Both the position numbers and the translations under genes were made by a program. A stretch of 64,000 nt of DNA from Chelativorans petroleitrophicus (lineage in GTDB: Bacteria; Pseudomonadota; Alphaproteobacteria; Rhizobiales; Rhizobiaceae), in contig NZ_JAODNV010000019.1 in the NCBI RefSeq assembly GCF_025398195.1, forward strand, positions 1 through 64,000. The letters run 5' to 3'. Below the pieces are notes generated by a model that did not search any database, was not told the origin of the DNA, and saw nothing but the letters and a program-made list of their open reading frames with translations. Positions 54,103 to 62,411 of this stretch are shown piece after piece (the first letter of the stretch is position 1; each line of letters starts with the position of its first letter).

Positions 54103-54433
54103 GTCGAATTCCTCCCAATCAATCTACGCATTTGTAGAATGCCGGTATTCCATCCGGCATCCGATCTCCTCCAAATTGCCGCCTCCCGGCGCGAAGCCCT
54201 CCCCTGGCTTCGCTGTCCAGCCGCAGCTTTCCAGCATGCGGCATTCTTCAATCTGGTATTACCAAAGATGAAGTTCCGTCAAGGTCCCTATAGCGCGCTC
54301 CTCCCGTTAACCTCCCTGTAAGAACCGCAATCGGCGCTGTTTTCCGCGATTCCCGGCAGCATATTTCCACAGTGGGGCTTGGCCTTTAGCCGAGAAGCAG
54401 ATTTTCAGACGGTTCGATAAATCCCAAACTGGT
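54103..54433. other. Control region of the ABC transporter
   Basis: 331 bases between the binding-protein start and the end of the TetR gene. It holds the operator copy at 54254 and must hold the transporter promoter. The TetR gene reads into it; I see no clear terminator. Confidence 0.55.
54254..54264. promoter_or_regulatory. GntR-type operator, copy 3
   Basis: TGGTATTACCA is a TGGT-N3-ACCA site, and its flanks match copy 1 (43030) closely; both have ACCAA on one side. It lies 152 bases upstream of the binding-protein start. Confidence 0.7.
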
Positions 54434-55090
54434 CTAGCCAGTTCCTCCTGTTTTGCGGTTTTCCCCCTCCGCGATAGCCGCGCGTACCAAAGCGCCCGCT
54501 GCCCAATCGGCGACCTCCCGGGCCTCTCTCCCCTCAAGCCCCCAGATGTCCTTGAGTACGATCAACATCTCCACGCCAAAAATCAAGGACAAAGCCTGCG
54601 CGAGCCGTTCGACCCGCTTTTCCGGAAGCTCCCGCTTCAGCGGCGCCAGCGCCTGACGCAGCAGTTCGACCCGATGGCCGCGCTTGAATTGCGGCTCGTT
54701 GCCGAGAGCATCGGCCTGCCCCTGCGCCCATTGTTGTAGCGACAGCTTCAGCGCCGCTTTGAACGTGGCCTCGAACTGCTCGAGGCGTGGAAGCGAGGAC
54801 TCGAAAAGTTCGGCAATGCGCTGCTCCGCGCATTGCGAATCCGAGCGCCACGTCAGGATCGGCCCCAGCGCCTCGTCCACTACCGCCTGAACCAGAGCAG
54901 CCTGGCTCGGGAAATAGCGATAGGCGGTGGCACGGGAAACGCCCGCGGCCTCCGCGACCTCGCTGACGGAAGGCGTCACGCCGGCCTGCATGAGCCGGCT
55001 TGCCGTCGCAAGCATAAGACGCCGCGTCCTGGCGCGGGGGCCTCGCTCTGCCTCTTCGGCCAGCTCGAATTGTTGACGTAAGACTTCCAT
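54434..55090 (-). CDS. TetR-family regulator
   Basis: A 218-residue repressor. The ATG at 55090 is chosen; the longer frame upstream is not protein-like. Helix-turn-helix VSEVAEAAGVSRATAYRYF near residues 40-58. It is divergent from the PEP-hydrolase-family gene at 55227 and is therefore its likeliest controller; it may also bear on the transporter. Ligand unknown. Confidence 0.88.
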   Translation of the reverse strand: MEVLRQQFELAEEAERGPRARTRRLMLATASRLMQAGVTPSVSEVAEAAGVSRATAYRYFPSQAALVQAVVDEALGPILTWRSDSQCAEQRIAELFESSLPRLEQFEATFKAALKLSLQQWAQGQADALGNEPQFKRGHRVELLRQALAPLKRELPEKRVERLAQALSLIFGVEMLIVLKDIWGLEGREAREVADWAAGALVRAAIAEGENRKTGGTG

Positions 55091-55226
55091 ATCAATATGA
55101 TACGCACGTCTCAAAAATTTGCAATGGCTTTCGCGCGAGCCGGGTGAACGGAACCTTTCGGGGGTGGCGCGACGGCAGGAAACTGCGGTGCATGCCGCTT
55201 TTGCGACGGACAGGAGGGAAGTCACC

Positions 55227-56075
55227 ATGCCAGCCATTCCGCGCCGGGAGATCCTGGAGAAGTTCCGCGCCATGATCGCGCAGGGCCAGCCGATCATCGG
55301 GGGAGGCGCCGGCACGGGTCTTTCGGCCAAGGCGGAGGAGGCGGGCGGTATCGACCTTATCATCATCTACAATTCCGGCCGGTACCGTATGGCCGGCCGC
55401 GGTTCCGCCGCGGGGCTGCTTGCCTATGGCAACGCCAACGAGATCGTGAAGGAAATGGCGGTCGAGGTTCTGCCGGTGGTCAAGAACACGCCTGTGCTTG
55501 CCGGGGTCAACGGCACGGACCCGTTCGTGCTGATGCCGCAATTCCTGGCCGAGCTGAAGACGATGGGTTTTTCCGGCGTGCAGAATTTCCCAACCATCGG
55601 GTTGTTCGACGGACGCATGCGCCAGAGCTTCGAGGAAACCGGCATGGGCTTCGGCCTTGAGGTGGACATGATCGCGCTGGCGCATGAGCTCGATCTTCTG
55701 ACCACGCCCTACGTCTTCAACACGGATGAAGCCGTTGCCATGACGAAGGCCGGTGCCGACATCGTGGTCGCCCACATGGGGGTGACGACGGGCGGCGCCA
55801 TCGGCGCGACCTCGGCAAAGTCGCTGGATGAATGTGTGGCCGAGATCGACGCGATTGCCGCCGCCGCACGGTCCGTGCGCGAGGATGTCATTGTGCTGTG
55901 CCATGGCGGGCCGATCGCCATGCCCGAGGACGCGCGCTACGTGCTCGAGCGCTGCGAGGGATGCCACGGCTTTTACGGGGCGAGCTCGATGGAGCGGCTG
56001 CCGGTGGAAATGGCGATCCGCGACCAGATCAGGAGCTTCAAGGCACTGCCCCTCAAGACAAAAGCGGGAGGATGA
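55227..56075 (+). CDS. PEP-hydrolase-family TIM-barrel protein
   Basis: A 282-residue protein matching the phosphoenolpyruvate hydrolase-like/TIM-barrel signal transduction family (pfam09370-type): [20 protein letters not shown] near residues 22-42, [44 protein letters not shown] and [12 protein letters not shown]. The family is related to phosphonomutase/isocitrate lyase barrels; its true reaction is uncertain. It commonly follows a UPF0261 (Tm-1-like) gene, but none is seen here. It is directly followed by a cupin gene. Confidence 0.85.
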   Translation: MPAIPRREILEKFRAMIAQGQPIIGGGAGTGLSAKAEEAGGIDLIIIYNSGRYRMAGRGSAAGLLAYGNANEIVKEMAVEVLPVVKNTPVLAGVNGTDPFVLMPQFLAELKTMGFSGVQNFPTIGLFDGRMRQSFEETGMGFGLEVDMIALAHELDLLTTPYVFNTDEAVAMTKAGADIVVAHMGVTTGGAIGATSAKSLDECVAEIDAIAAAARSVREDVIVLCHGGPIAMPEDARYVLERCEGCHGFYGASSMERLPVEMAIRDQIRSFKALPLKTKAGG

Positions 56076-56076
56076 A

Positions 56077-56490
56077 ATGACCGGGGAGAAGTTCTTCGTC
56101 TATCCGGACAAGGTGGACACTTTTGCCTTCGATTGGGGCAGACTGGCGCTGACCGTCGGGCCGGAGGTGAACGGTGCTGAGCGGTTCTCGGGCGGCGTGG
56201 TGGACCTGCAGAAGGGCCAGGGGCATGCCCGTCACAATCATCCCGGCGCGGAGGAAATCATCTTTGTCGTCTCCGGCACCGGCGAGCAGATGGTGGAAGA
56301 CGAAAACGGCAATCCGGTCGTCCAGCAAGTGGGGCCCGGCTGCACGATCTATGTGCCCGAAAGCCGCTTTCACTCCACGCTAAACACGGGCGATGGACCG
56401 ATGCGCCTCTTCGTGGTGTATGCGCCGGCAGGACCGGAGCAGGCCCTGCGCGAACTACCCGATTTTCGGCTGATACCGGCGGAGAAGTAG
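56077..56490 (+). CDS. Cupin-domain protein
   Basis: A 137-residue single-domain cupin. Metal ligands can be placed in HARHNHPGAEEIIFVVSG (His, His, Glu) and a final His in ESRFHSTLNTG. GGAGGA precedes the ATG two bases after the barrel gene. Small cupins of this kind act as sugar isomerases, dioxygenases or sensors; the pairing suggests one pathway with the barrel protein. Confidence 0.85.
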   Translation: MTGEKFFVYPDKVDTFAFDWGRLALTVGPEVNGAERFSGGVVDLQKGQGHARHNHPGAEEIIFVVSGTGEQMVEDENGNPVVQQVGPGCTIYVPESRFHSTLNTGDGPMRLFVVYAPAGPEQALRELPDFRLIPAEK

Positions 56491-56740
56491 CGGCGGCGGG
56501 CTTCGTCTCGAAGGACGTGCCGCACGTCGCCGGTTAGCCCGGCGGCAATGGCGCATTGCGTGCTTTCACGACTTCCAGAACGAAGGGATAGGCGGCTGCA
56601 ATGGACTGCAGCCCCTCCATGCGACTCACTGACCTGCCCATTCTCCCGATTTGCCCTTTTCTCGCCCAATCTGTTCCAAGTTGACGCCCCATTGATCCAA
56701 CAGAAGACCCCAAAAAAGACGATCAACACAGGGGTTGGGT

Positions 56741-57286
56741 ATGATCCAATCACTTGCGGGTGCAAGGCTCGCCGCCATATTCACTTGGGCCGTGTTTCTC
56801 AGCCTGGCTGTTCCTGCCGAGGCCGCCCCGGTGCCGAAATCGCGCTCGGAGATGGCCCCGGTCTATCTGAGCTACAAGAAGGAAATGGAGTGCCTCGCCC
56901 GGGCCATCTATTTCGAGGCAAGAGGCGAGTCCGTCGAGGGGCAACGTGCCGTAGCCCGCGTCATTCTGAACCGGGTGGAAAGCAAGTACTATCCGAACAG
57001 CATTTGTGGCGTGGTCTATCAGAACGACCATCTGCGCAACGCCTGCCAGTTCTCCTTTGCCTGTGACGGCAAGCCGGATCGGATCACGGATGAGAAGGCC
57101 TACAGGAAAGCAGAAAAGATCGCCAGGCAGGTCTACGGATGCGGCCAGAGCTGGTGTAAGCTGTCCGATCCGGTCGGGCGCTCTACGCATTACCATGCGG
57201 ATTATGTGAAACCCGGCTGGGCAAACCGGCTGGAGAGGACGGGCCGCGTCGGCAGTCACATCTTCTATTACACGGCCACGATGTAG
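56741..57286 (+). CDS. Cell-wall hydrolase (SleB/CwlJ type)
   Basis: A 181-residue exported protein with signal peptide (about 1-28). The hydrolase domain has the conserved Glu in ARAIYFEARGESVEGQRAVA, RVESKYYPNSICGVVYQ, CQFSFACDGK and HYHADYVKPGW. SleB-type enzymes cleave peptidoglycan; in Gram-negatives they serve wall remodelling. The Cys residues may form disulfides. Confidence 0.88.
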   Translation: MIQSLAGARLAAIFTWAVFLSLAVPAEAAPVPKSRSEMAPVYLSYKKEMECLARAIYFEARGESVEGQRAVARVILNRVESKYYPNSICGVVYQNDHLRNACQFSFACDGKPDRITDEKAYRKAEKIARQVYGCGQSWCKLSDPVGRSTHYHADYVKPGWANRLERTGRVGSHIFYYTATM

Positions 57287-57308
57287 CCGGGGGCGAATGC
57301 CGCCCGGC

Positions 57309-58493
57309 TCAGTCGCGCGGCATACCGCCTCTGTTCCATCCCCTGCCGCGATCGCCGAACATCTGGTAGCCATCCGGCGTCACCGCCAGCGTGTCTTCAA
57401 GCTTGATGAAACCACGCGTGGGATGCAGCATGGTCGTCTCGACGGAGATCACCATGCCCGCCTCCAAAGGCCGGGCCGCATCGACTCCCTCATAGGTGAC
57501 GGGGTGGTTGGTGGTCAGGAACGGCACCTCATGGGTGATCAGCCCCATGCCGTGGGCGAAGAAATCGGTGTAGGCGGCCACGGGCAAGGTCTTCAGCGTC
57601 TCTTCGGCGGCCGCGATCACGTCGCCGCCCTGCGTGCCGGCGGCGACCTTGGAGAAGGCGGCCTGCTGGACGGTTTCCACGTAGCCCAGCAGATCCTCCA
57701 GCTCCGCATCGGGCTCGCCAAGAATGCCCATGCGGCAGAGATCGCCGATATAGCCCTGATAGTTGCCACCCGAATCGATGGACAGCACCTCGCCCTGCTG
57801 CCACTTCTGTTCGGAAGCGGCACGATTGTGGCTCGAGCCGAGCGTCAGCAGGCAATATTCGAAAGTGAGACCGCGCTTCGTCTCCTCCTGGCGCAGCCGG
57901 TCTATGATCTCGCGCTTGGTCGTGCCCTCCTGCGCCCAGCCGATCGTTGCCAGCATGGCATCGGTGATGCGCTCCGAAGCAAGCCGCAGCTTCTCCAGTT
58001 CCTCGCCGGACTTGATCGCCCGCAGGCGCTCCAGCATGCCTGTCGCATCAACCAGGCGCGCGCCTTCGAGCCTGTCGGAAAGCAGCCGGTATGCGTCGGC
58101 GGGCAGGAAGCCCGGCTCAATGCCAATGGCAGCACTGGTCCTGCCAATTTTCTTCAGATGCTCGAGGGCAGTCTCCGCCGCATCCAGCGTGCCCCAGCAG
58201 GCCGGGTAAAAGGCAGGCGTCCAGAAAGGATGGTTCTGGTGCTCGCCCGCTTCCATGCGGTTGGCGATATAGGCGGCCTGTTCTGGCTGCCCTTTCACAT
58301 AGATCACGATCGGCAGATAGCGGCTGTGACCGATCGCATCCATGGCGGAAAAGAAGATGAACCGGTAGCCCCCGAGAAGATATTGCGTGTTGTGCTTGGA
58401 CGTGGCCACCAGCACGTCGATGCCTGCTTCCTCCATCAGCCGGTCGGCGCGCTGCGTGTCGAACGGAATGCTTGTCCCCATGCCTGAATTCAC
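57309..58493 (-). CDS. M24-family metallopeptidase (Xaa-Pro dipeptidase-like)
   Basis: A 394-residue pita-bread-fold protein. The GTG at 58493 follows AGGAGGAGG with normal spacing and is preferred to the ATG at 58481. N-terminal creatinase-like domain (1-165), then catalytic domain with five metal ligands: Asp in SIDSGG, Asp in YIGDLCRMG, His in FAHGMGL, Glu in VISVETTML and Glu in IKLEDT. It could be a proline peptidase or a creatinase-type hydrolase. Single gene. Confidence 0.87.
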   Translation of the reverse strand: MNSGMGTSIPFDTQRADRLMEEAGIDVLVATSKHNTQYLLGGYRFIFFSAMDAIGHSRYLPIVIYVKGQPEQAAYIANRMEAGEHQNHPFWTPAFYPACWGTLDAAETALEHLKKIGRTSAAIGIEPGFLPADAYRLLSDRLEGARLVDATGMLERLRAIKSGEELEKLRLASERITDAMLATIGWAQEGTTKREIIDRLRQEETKRGLTFEYCLLTLGSSHNRAASEQKWQQGEVLSIDSGGNYQGYIGDLCRMGILGEPDAELEDLLGYVETVQQAAFSKVAAGTQGGDVIAAAEETLKTLPVAAYTDFFAHGMGLITHEVPFLTTNHPVTYEGVDAARPLEAGMVISVETTMLHPTRGFIKLEDTLAVTPDGYQMFGDRGRGWNRGGMPRD

Positions 58494-58687
58494 GACGCTC
58501 CTCCTCCTGATTCCTGACACTGGGTGCATCTGGTCGGACCAATTTCGCACGGCGTGAGAGCGGCGTCCAGAGTTTCTCGATGGCGGATGTCACTCCAGGC
58601 GGAGCTCAGCCTTTGGTTATTGCGTGCCGAAAGACCGGCGCCGCGAATGCCGCAACGGTAAACAGGAGCGCACTGATGACAAGAAAT

Positions 58688-58715
58688 GCCCGCGGGTCAT
58701 AAGAGGCCCGCGGGC
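58688..58715 (-). terminator. Terminator-like hairpin after the peroxiredoxin gene
   Basis: GCCCGCGGGTC (58688-58698) pairs with GGCCCGCGGGC (58705-58715) with one G-T pair. Read on the minus strand it is followed by ATTTCTT. It is about 75 bases after the peroxiredoxin stop. Confidence 0.6.
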
Positions 58716-58791
58716 TAAGATGTTAAGGTTCTGCAAAAAGCAACGCCGCTCCCGGCTGAGGTGGCCAGGTGCGGCTTGCCTTGTCCTCGGA

Positions 58792-59451
58792 TCAGGCGGT
58801 CGGCTGCTTCGTCTTGCGCAGATAGGGCAGGATCGTCTCGAAGCTGCCGAAACGCTGAACCGCGTCCTCGTTGGAAACGGCTGCCGTGATGATCACGTCA
58901 TCGCCCTGCTTCCAGTTGGCGGGTGTGGCCACCTGATGCTTGGCGGTGAGCTGGATCGAGTCGATCGCGCGCAGGATTTCGTCGAAGTTGCGCCCGGTGG
59001 TCATCGGATAGGTCAGGATCAGTTTGATCTTCTTGTCCGGCCCGATGACATAGACGGAGCGCACCGTGGCGTTGTCGGCAGGCGTCCGCCCGGCCGCCGA
59101 ATCGCCGGCATCGGCGGGCAGCATGTCGTAGAGCTTGGCGACCTTCAGGTCGCGGTCGCCAATCAGCGGATACTGCACGGTAAAGCCGGTCGCCTTCTTG
59201 ATGTCGTCCTTCCAGCGTTCGTGATCCTCGACCGGATCTACCGAGATACCGATGATCTTGGCGTTGCGCTTCCTGAATTCATCCTCCAGCCCCGCCATCG
59301 TGCCGAGTTCGGTGGTGCAGACGGGGGTGAAGTTCTTCGGATGGCTGAAGAGCACGGCCCAGCCGTCCCCGATCCACTCATGGAAGTTGATCGTGCCGTG
59401 CGTTGTCTCGGCCGTGAAATCCGGAGCCGTGTCGTTGATACGCAGACCCAT
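58792..59451 (-). CDS. 1-Cys peroxiredoxin (Prx6/AhpC-TSA type)
   Basis: A 219-residue thioredoxin-fold peroxidase. The peroxidatic Cys45 is in FTPVCTTELG; there is no other Cys, which makes it a 1-Cys Prx6-type enzyme. Length and the C-terminal extension (NWKQGDDVIITAAVSNED) fit. It reduces hydrogen and organic peroxides in the cytoplasm, with an external reductant such as glutathione. Confidence 0.92.
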   Translation of the reverse strand: MGLRINDTAPDFTAETTHGTINFHEWIGDGWAVLFSHPKNFTPVCTTELGTMAGLEDEFRKRNAKIIGISVDPVEDHERWKDDIKKATGFTVQYPLIGDRDLKVAKLYDMLPADAGDSAAGRTPADNATVRSVYVIGPDKKIKLILTYPMTTGRNFDEILRAIDSIQLTAKHQVATPANWKQGDDVIITAAVSNEDAVQRFGSFETILPYLRKTKQPTA

Positions 59452-59625
59452 GGCGTCTCTCCCTGTTTGAAAGATTTATCTTAACATAGGAGGCTGAACA
59501 GCGGGAATTGAGGATCGGAATAGGCGTGAAATATCCCTTGAAGGAAAACTATTCCAACAAGGGGCAGTTCGAAACAACAGCCTGCTAACCGACCAATTCC
59601 CGAGCAATTCCGATGAGCTGGCTAC

Positions 59626-60501
59626 CTAGTCGTCGTCCTCGCTCTGGGTGGCCCGGAACGGGTGGCCTTCGTAGACGCCCAGAATGCGCACTTCGCGTGA
59701 GAAGAAGCGTAGCTCCTCCAGCGCAAGTGCCAGGTTACGGTCGTCCGGGTGCCCTTCCACATCCGCGTAAAAGAGGGTGGAGAAGAATTTGCCGCCGAGC
59801 TGGTAGCTTTCCAGCTTCGTCATGTTGACGCCATTGGTGGCGAAGCCGCCTAGCGCCTTGTAGAGCGCGGCCGGCACGTTGCGCACCCGGAAGATGAATG
59901 TGGTGATCATCGTCTGATCCGGCGAGCGGCGCTCTGCCCAATGGCTGTCCTTGGACAAGACGACGAAGCGGGTCACATTGTTGTCGGCGTCCTCCACGTT
60001 CTCCGCCACGATTTCCAGGCCGTAGAGCTCGGCCGCGAGCCGGGGCGCAAGCGCGGCGTTGGACCGCACCTTTTCCTCTGCGACGATGCGTGCCGCCCCG
60101 GCCGTGTCGCCCGCTACCACTGGTTTCCACCGGTGCCGCCGGATAATCTTACGGCACTGGCCGAGCGCGTGGATGTGACTGTAGACCGCCTTGATTTCCG
60201 AAAGCTGGACGCCCGGAAGCACCATGAGCTGAAATTGGATTGGCAGAAAATATTCACCCACGATATGCAGCCTGGACTGGGGCATGAGGTGGTGGATGTC
60301 GGCCACGCGCCCGGCGATGGTGTTCTCGATCGGGATCATGGCCAGGTCCGCCTTGCCCGTTTCCACCGCATTGAAGGCATCCTCGAATGTAGGGCAGGGT
60401 AGCGGCTCCATATCGGGAAACATGTCGCGGCAGGCCGTATCCGAATTGGCGCCCGGCTCGCCCTGAAAGGCAATCCTGTTCGTCTTGCGTGGCAGCATCA
60501 T
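59626..60501 (-). CDS. pheA: Prephenate dehydratase
   Basis: A 291-residue enzyme of phenylalanine synthesis that turns prephenate into phenylpyruvate. Residues 8-190 are the catalytic domain (AFQGEPGANSDTA; IPIENTIAGRV; DNNVTRFVVLS with the catalytic Thr-Arg-Phe) and from about 205 an ACT domain for feedback by phenylalanine (NGVNMTKLESYQLGGKFF). No chorismate mutase part. Start at 60501 or 60498; it shares one base with the kdsB stop. Confidence 0.93.
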   Translation of the reverse strand: MMLPRKTNRIAFQGEPGANSDTACRDMFPDMEPLPCPTFEDAFNAVETGKADLAMIPIENTIAGRVADIHHLMPQSRLHIVGEYFLPIQFQLMVLPGVQLSEIKAVYSHIHALGQCRKIIRRHRWKPVVAGDTAGAARIVAEEKVRSNAALAPRLAAELYGLEIVAENVEDADNNVTRFVVLSKDSHWAERRSPDQTMITTFIFRVRNVPAALYKALGGFATNGVNMTKLESYQLGGKFFSTLFYADVEGHPDDRNLALALEELRFFSREVRILGVYEGHPFRATQSEDDD

Positions 60502-61250
60502 CAGTTTCCGTTCGCGGAGAGAATTTGCCTCGCCCGCTCCAGATCCGCCGGCGTATCGACACCGAGCGGCACGGTGCGGACGATCTCGGCATCGATGCGC
60601 ATGCCCGCCTCCAGTGCGCGAAGCTGTTCCAGCCGCTCGCGCTGTTCCAGCACGCCTGGCGGCAGTGCTACGAAGCGTTCAAGCGCCGCGCGGCGATAGG
60701 CATAGATGCCGATGTGGTGATAGAGCGGCCCGTCGCCCCATGGGGCTGTGGCCCGTGTGAAATAAAGGGCGCGCAGTCGCTCCTGTCCGGGCGTCGCAGG
60801 GAGCGGCGCGCCGACGATCTTCACGACTGCGGGGTTTGTCTTTTCCTCCTCGTTTGAAATCTCCGCGCCCAGAGTCGCAATGTCCACATGCCCGTCCTCC
60901 AGTGGGCGCAGCACGGCGCGAATGTCCTCCGGCGCGATGGTGGGCAGGTCACCCTGGAGGTTGATGACGATCTCGGCCTTGCTGTCCGGGTCGATCTTGC
61001 CGAGTGCCTCGAAAATGCGGTCCGAGCCGGACGGATGGTCGCCGCGCGTCATGACCGCCTCTACGCCTCCCGCTTTCGCGGCAGCGGCGATCTCGGCTGT
61101 ATCGGTGGCCACCACGACGCGGCCGATTCCGCTCTCGAGGGCTCGTGCGGCAACCTGAGCGATCATCGGCTTTCCGGCGATATCGGCGAGCGGCTTCCCG
61201 GGCAGGCGCGTGGAGGCCATACGGGCGGGGATCAAGATGATGGCGGTCAT
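60501..61250 (-). CDS. kdsB: 3-deoxy-manno-octulosonate cytidylyltransferase
   Basis: A 249-residue enzyme that makes CMP-Kdo for lipopolysaccharide. The ATG at 61250 is chosen over a longer frame. [20 protein letters not shown] near residues 7-26 is the CTP-binding loop, with [11 protein letters not shown]-type and NLQGDLPTI motifs (here [12 protein letters not shown]). Translationally coupled to pheA. Confidence 0.93.
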   Translation of the reverse strand: MTAIILIPARMASTRLPGKPLADIAGKPMIAQVAARALESGIGRVVVATDTAEIAAAAKAGGVEAVMTRGDHPSGSDRIFEALGKIDPDSKAEIVINLQGDLPTIAPEDIRAVLRPLEDGHVDIATLGAEISNEEEKTNPAVVKIVGAPLPATPGQERLRALYFTRATAPWGDGPLYHHIGIYAYRRAALERFVALPPGVLEQRERLEQLRALEAGMRIDAEIVRTVPLGVDTPADLERARQILSANGN

Positions 61251-61457
61251 AGACGGCGGTGCTGCGAGGCTGTCGGCGGGATTGAAAAGTGGCAAAAGGT
61301 CTCAGTTGCAAACAGCCTTATATGTGTTGCAACGCTTCAGCAAAAGACCTAGTTTCCGCGCCGGTTTTACCGGCAGCGGCCGACGCGGGGGACGTGATGG
61401 CAGGTGAGAACGGCGCAGCGTCTCCTGGCGCGCGGTAGAAGGGAGCCTCTGGGCAGC

Positions 61458-62276
61458 ATGGATTCTTTCGAACTCAACAAGCTTATCGGCGCATTCCTCG
61501 GCGTCGTTTTCATCATCTTTTCCGTCAGTCTCATTTCCGACGCCATCTTCCACTCTCCCGCGCCAGAGACACCAGGCTATGCGATCGTGGTGCCGGAAGA
61601 TGGCGGGGCGGGCGCAGACGGTGGCGCCGAAGAGCCCGCGGCCGAATCAGTGCTGCCGCTTCTCGCCTCCGCCGATCCATCGGCCGGCGAAGGTGTCTTC
61701 AAGCGCTGCGCGGCCTGCCATTCGACGGAGCAGGGCGGCCCGAACAAGGTTGGTCCGAATCTATGGGACGTCGTGAACCGGCCCATCGCCAGCCACGAAG
61801 GCTTCAGCTACTCCTCCGCGCTGCAGGAATTTTCCCAGGGCGGCCAGGTCGTGTGGGACTATGAGCATCTCGACCACTTCCTACTCAATCCGAAAGGCCT
61901 CGTGCCAGGCACGGCGATGTCGTTCGCAGGCCTGAAGAATATTCAGGACCGCGCCAATGTAATCGCCTATCTGCGGACGCTTTCGGACAATCCCGCGCCT
62001 CTGCCTGAGGCCGCTCCCGCTGAAGACGAGAGCGGTGAAGACGCCGCGCCTGCGGAGGACGATGCGCAGCAGGAAGCGCCGGCCGACTCCAGCGGTGCCC
62101 AAGCCGCTCCGGCCGAGAATGGTGCCGGTGAGCAGGATGCTGCCCCCGCCGCGGCGGAAGAAAGCTCCGCCCAGCCTGATGCGGCGAGCGACGGCCAGGC
62201 TGAGCCGGAAGCAGCTGGCGATGTCGACACCGCACCCGAAGCCACGGAAGAGGGCGAGGCTGCACCGGCGCCTTGA
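61458..62276 (+). CDS. Membrane-anchored cytochrome c (CycM-like)
   Basis: A 272-residue protein. The ATG at 61458 gives [15 protein letters not shown] with one membrane anchor (about 9-30), an acidic linker and a class I cytochrome c domain (75-180): heme motif CAACH (Cys84-His88) and sixth ligand Met154 in PGTAMSFAG. Residues from about 185 on are a long tail of almost only Ala, Glu, Pro and Asp. It carries electrons from the bc1 complex to a terminal oxidase in relatives. The tail is unusual. Confidence 0.9.
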   Translation: MDSFELNKLIGAFLGVVFIIFSVSLISDAIFHSPAPETPGYAIVVPEDGGAGADGGAEEPAAESVLPLLASADPSAGEGVFKRCAACHSTEQGGPNKVGPNLWDVVNRPIASHEGFSYSSALQEFSQGGQVVWDYEHLDHFLLNPKGLVPGTAMSFAGLKNIQDRANVIAYLRTLSDNPAPLPEAAPAEDESGEDAAPAEDDAQQEAPADSSGAQAAPAENGAGEQDAAPAAAEESSAQPDAASDGQAEPEAAGDVDTAPEATEEGEAAPAP

Positions 62277-62301
62277 TCCGCCGCTCCATGCGTTAACAGG
62301 A

Positions 62302-62323
62302 AGCCGGCCTGCGCCGGCTTTTT
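62302..62323 (+). terminator. Terminator after the cytochrome c gene
   Basis: AGCCGGC (62302-62308) pairs with GCCGGCT (62313-62319), followed by a T run to 62323. Confidence 0.8.
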
Positions 62324-62411
62324 GTTTGCGTGAGGTGATGCGCCATTTGCCTTCGGCCGCGGATGAACTAACTTCGCCGAAAAGAAAAAGCGGACGAAGG
62401 GAGAAAAGCGG

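Noticed and set aside
52765-54321. 518-codon plus-strand open frame
   Set aside because: Antisense to the sugar-binding protein gene.
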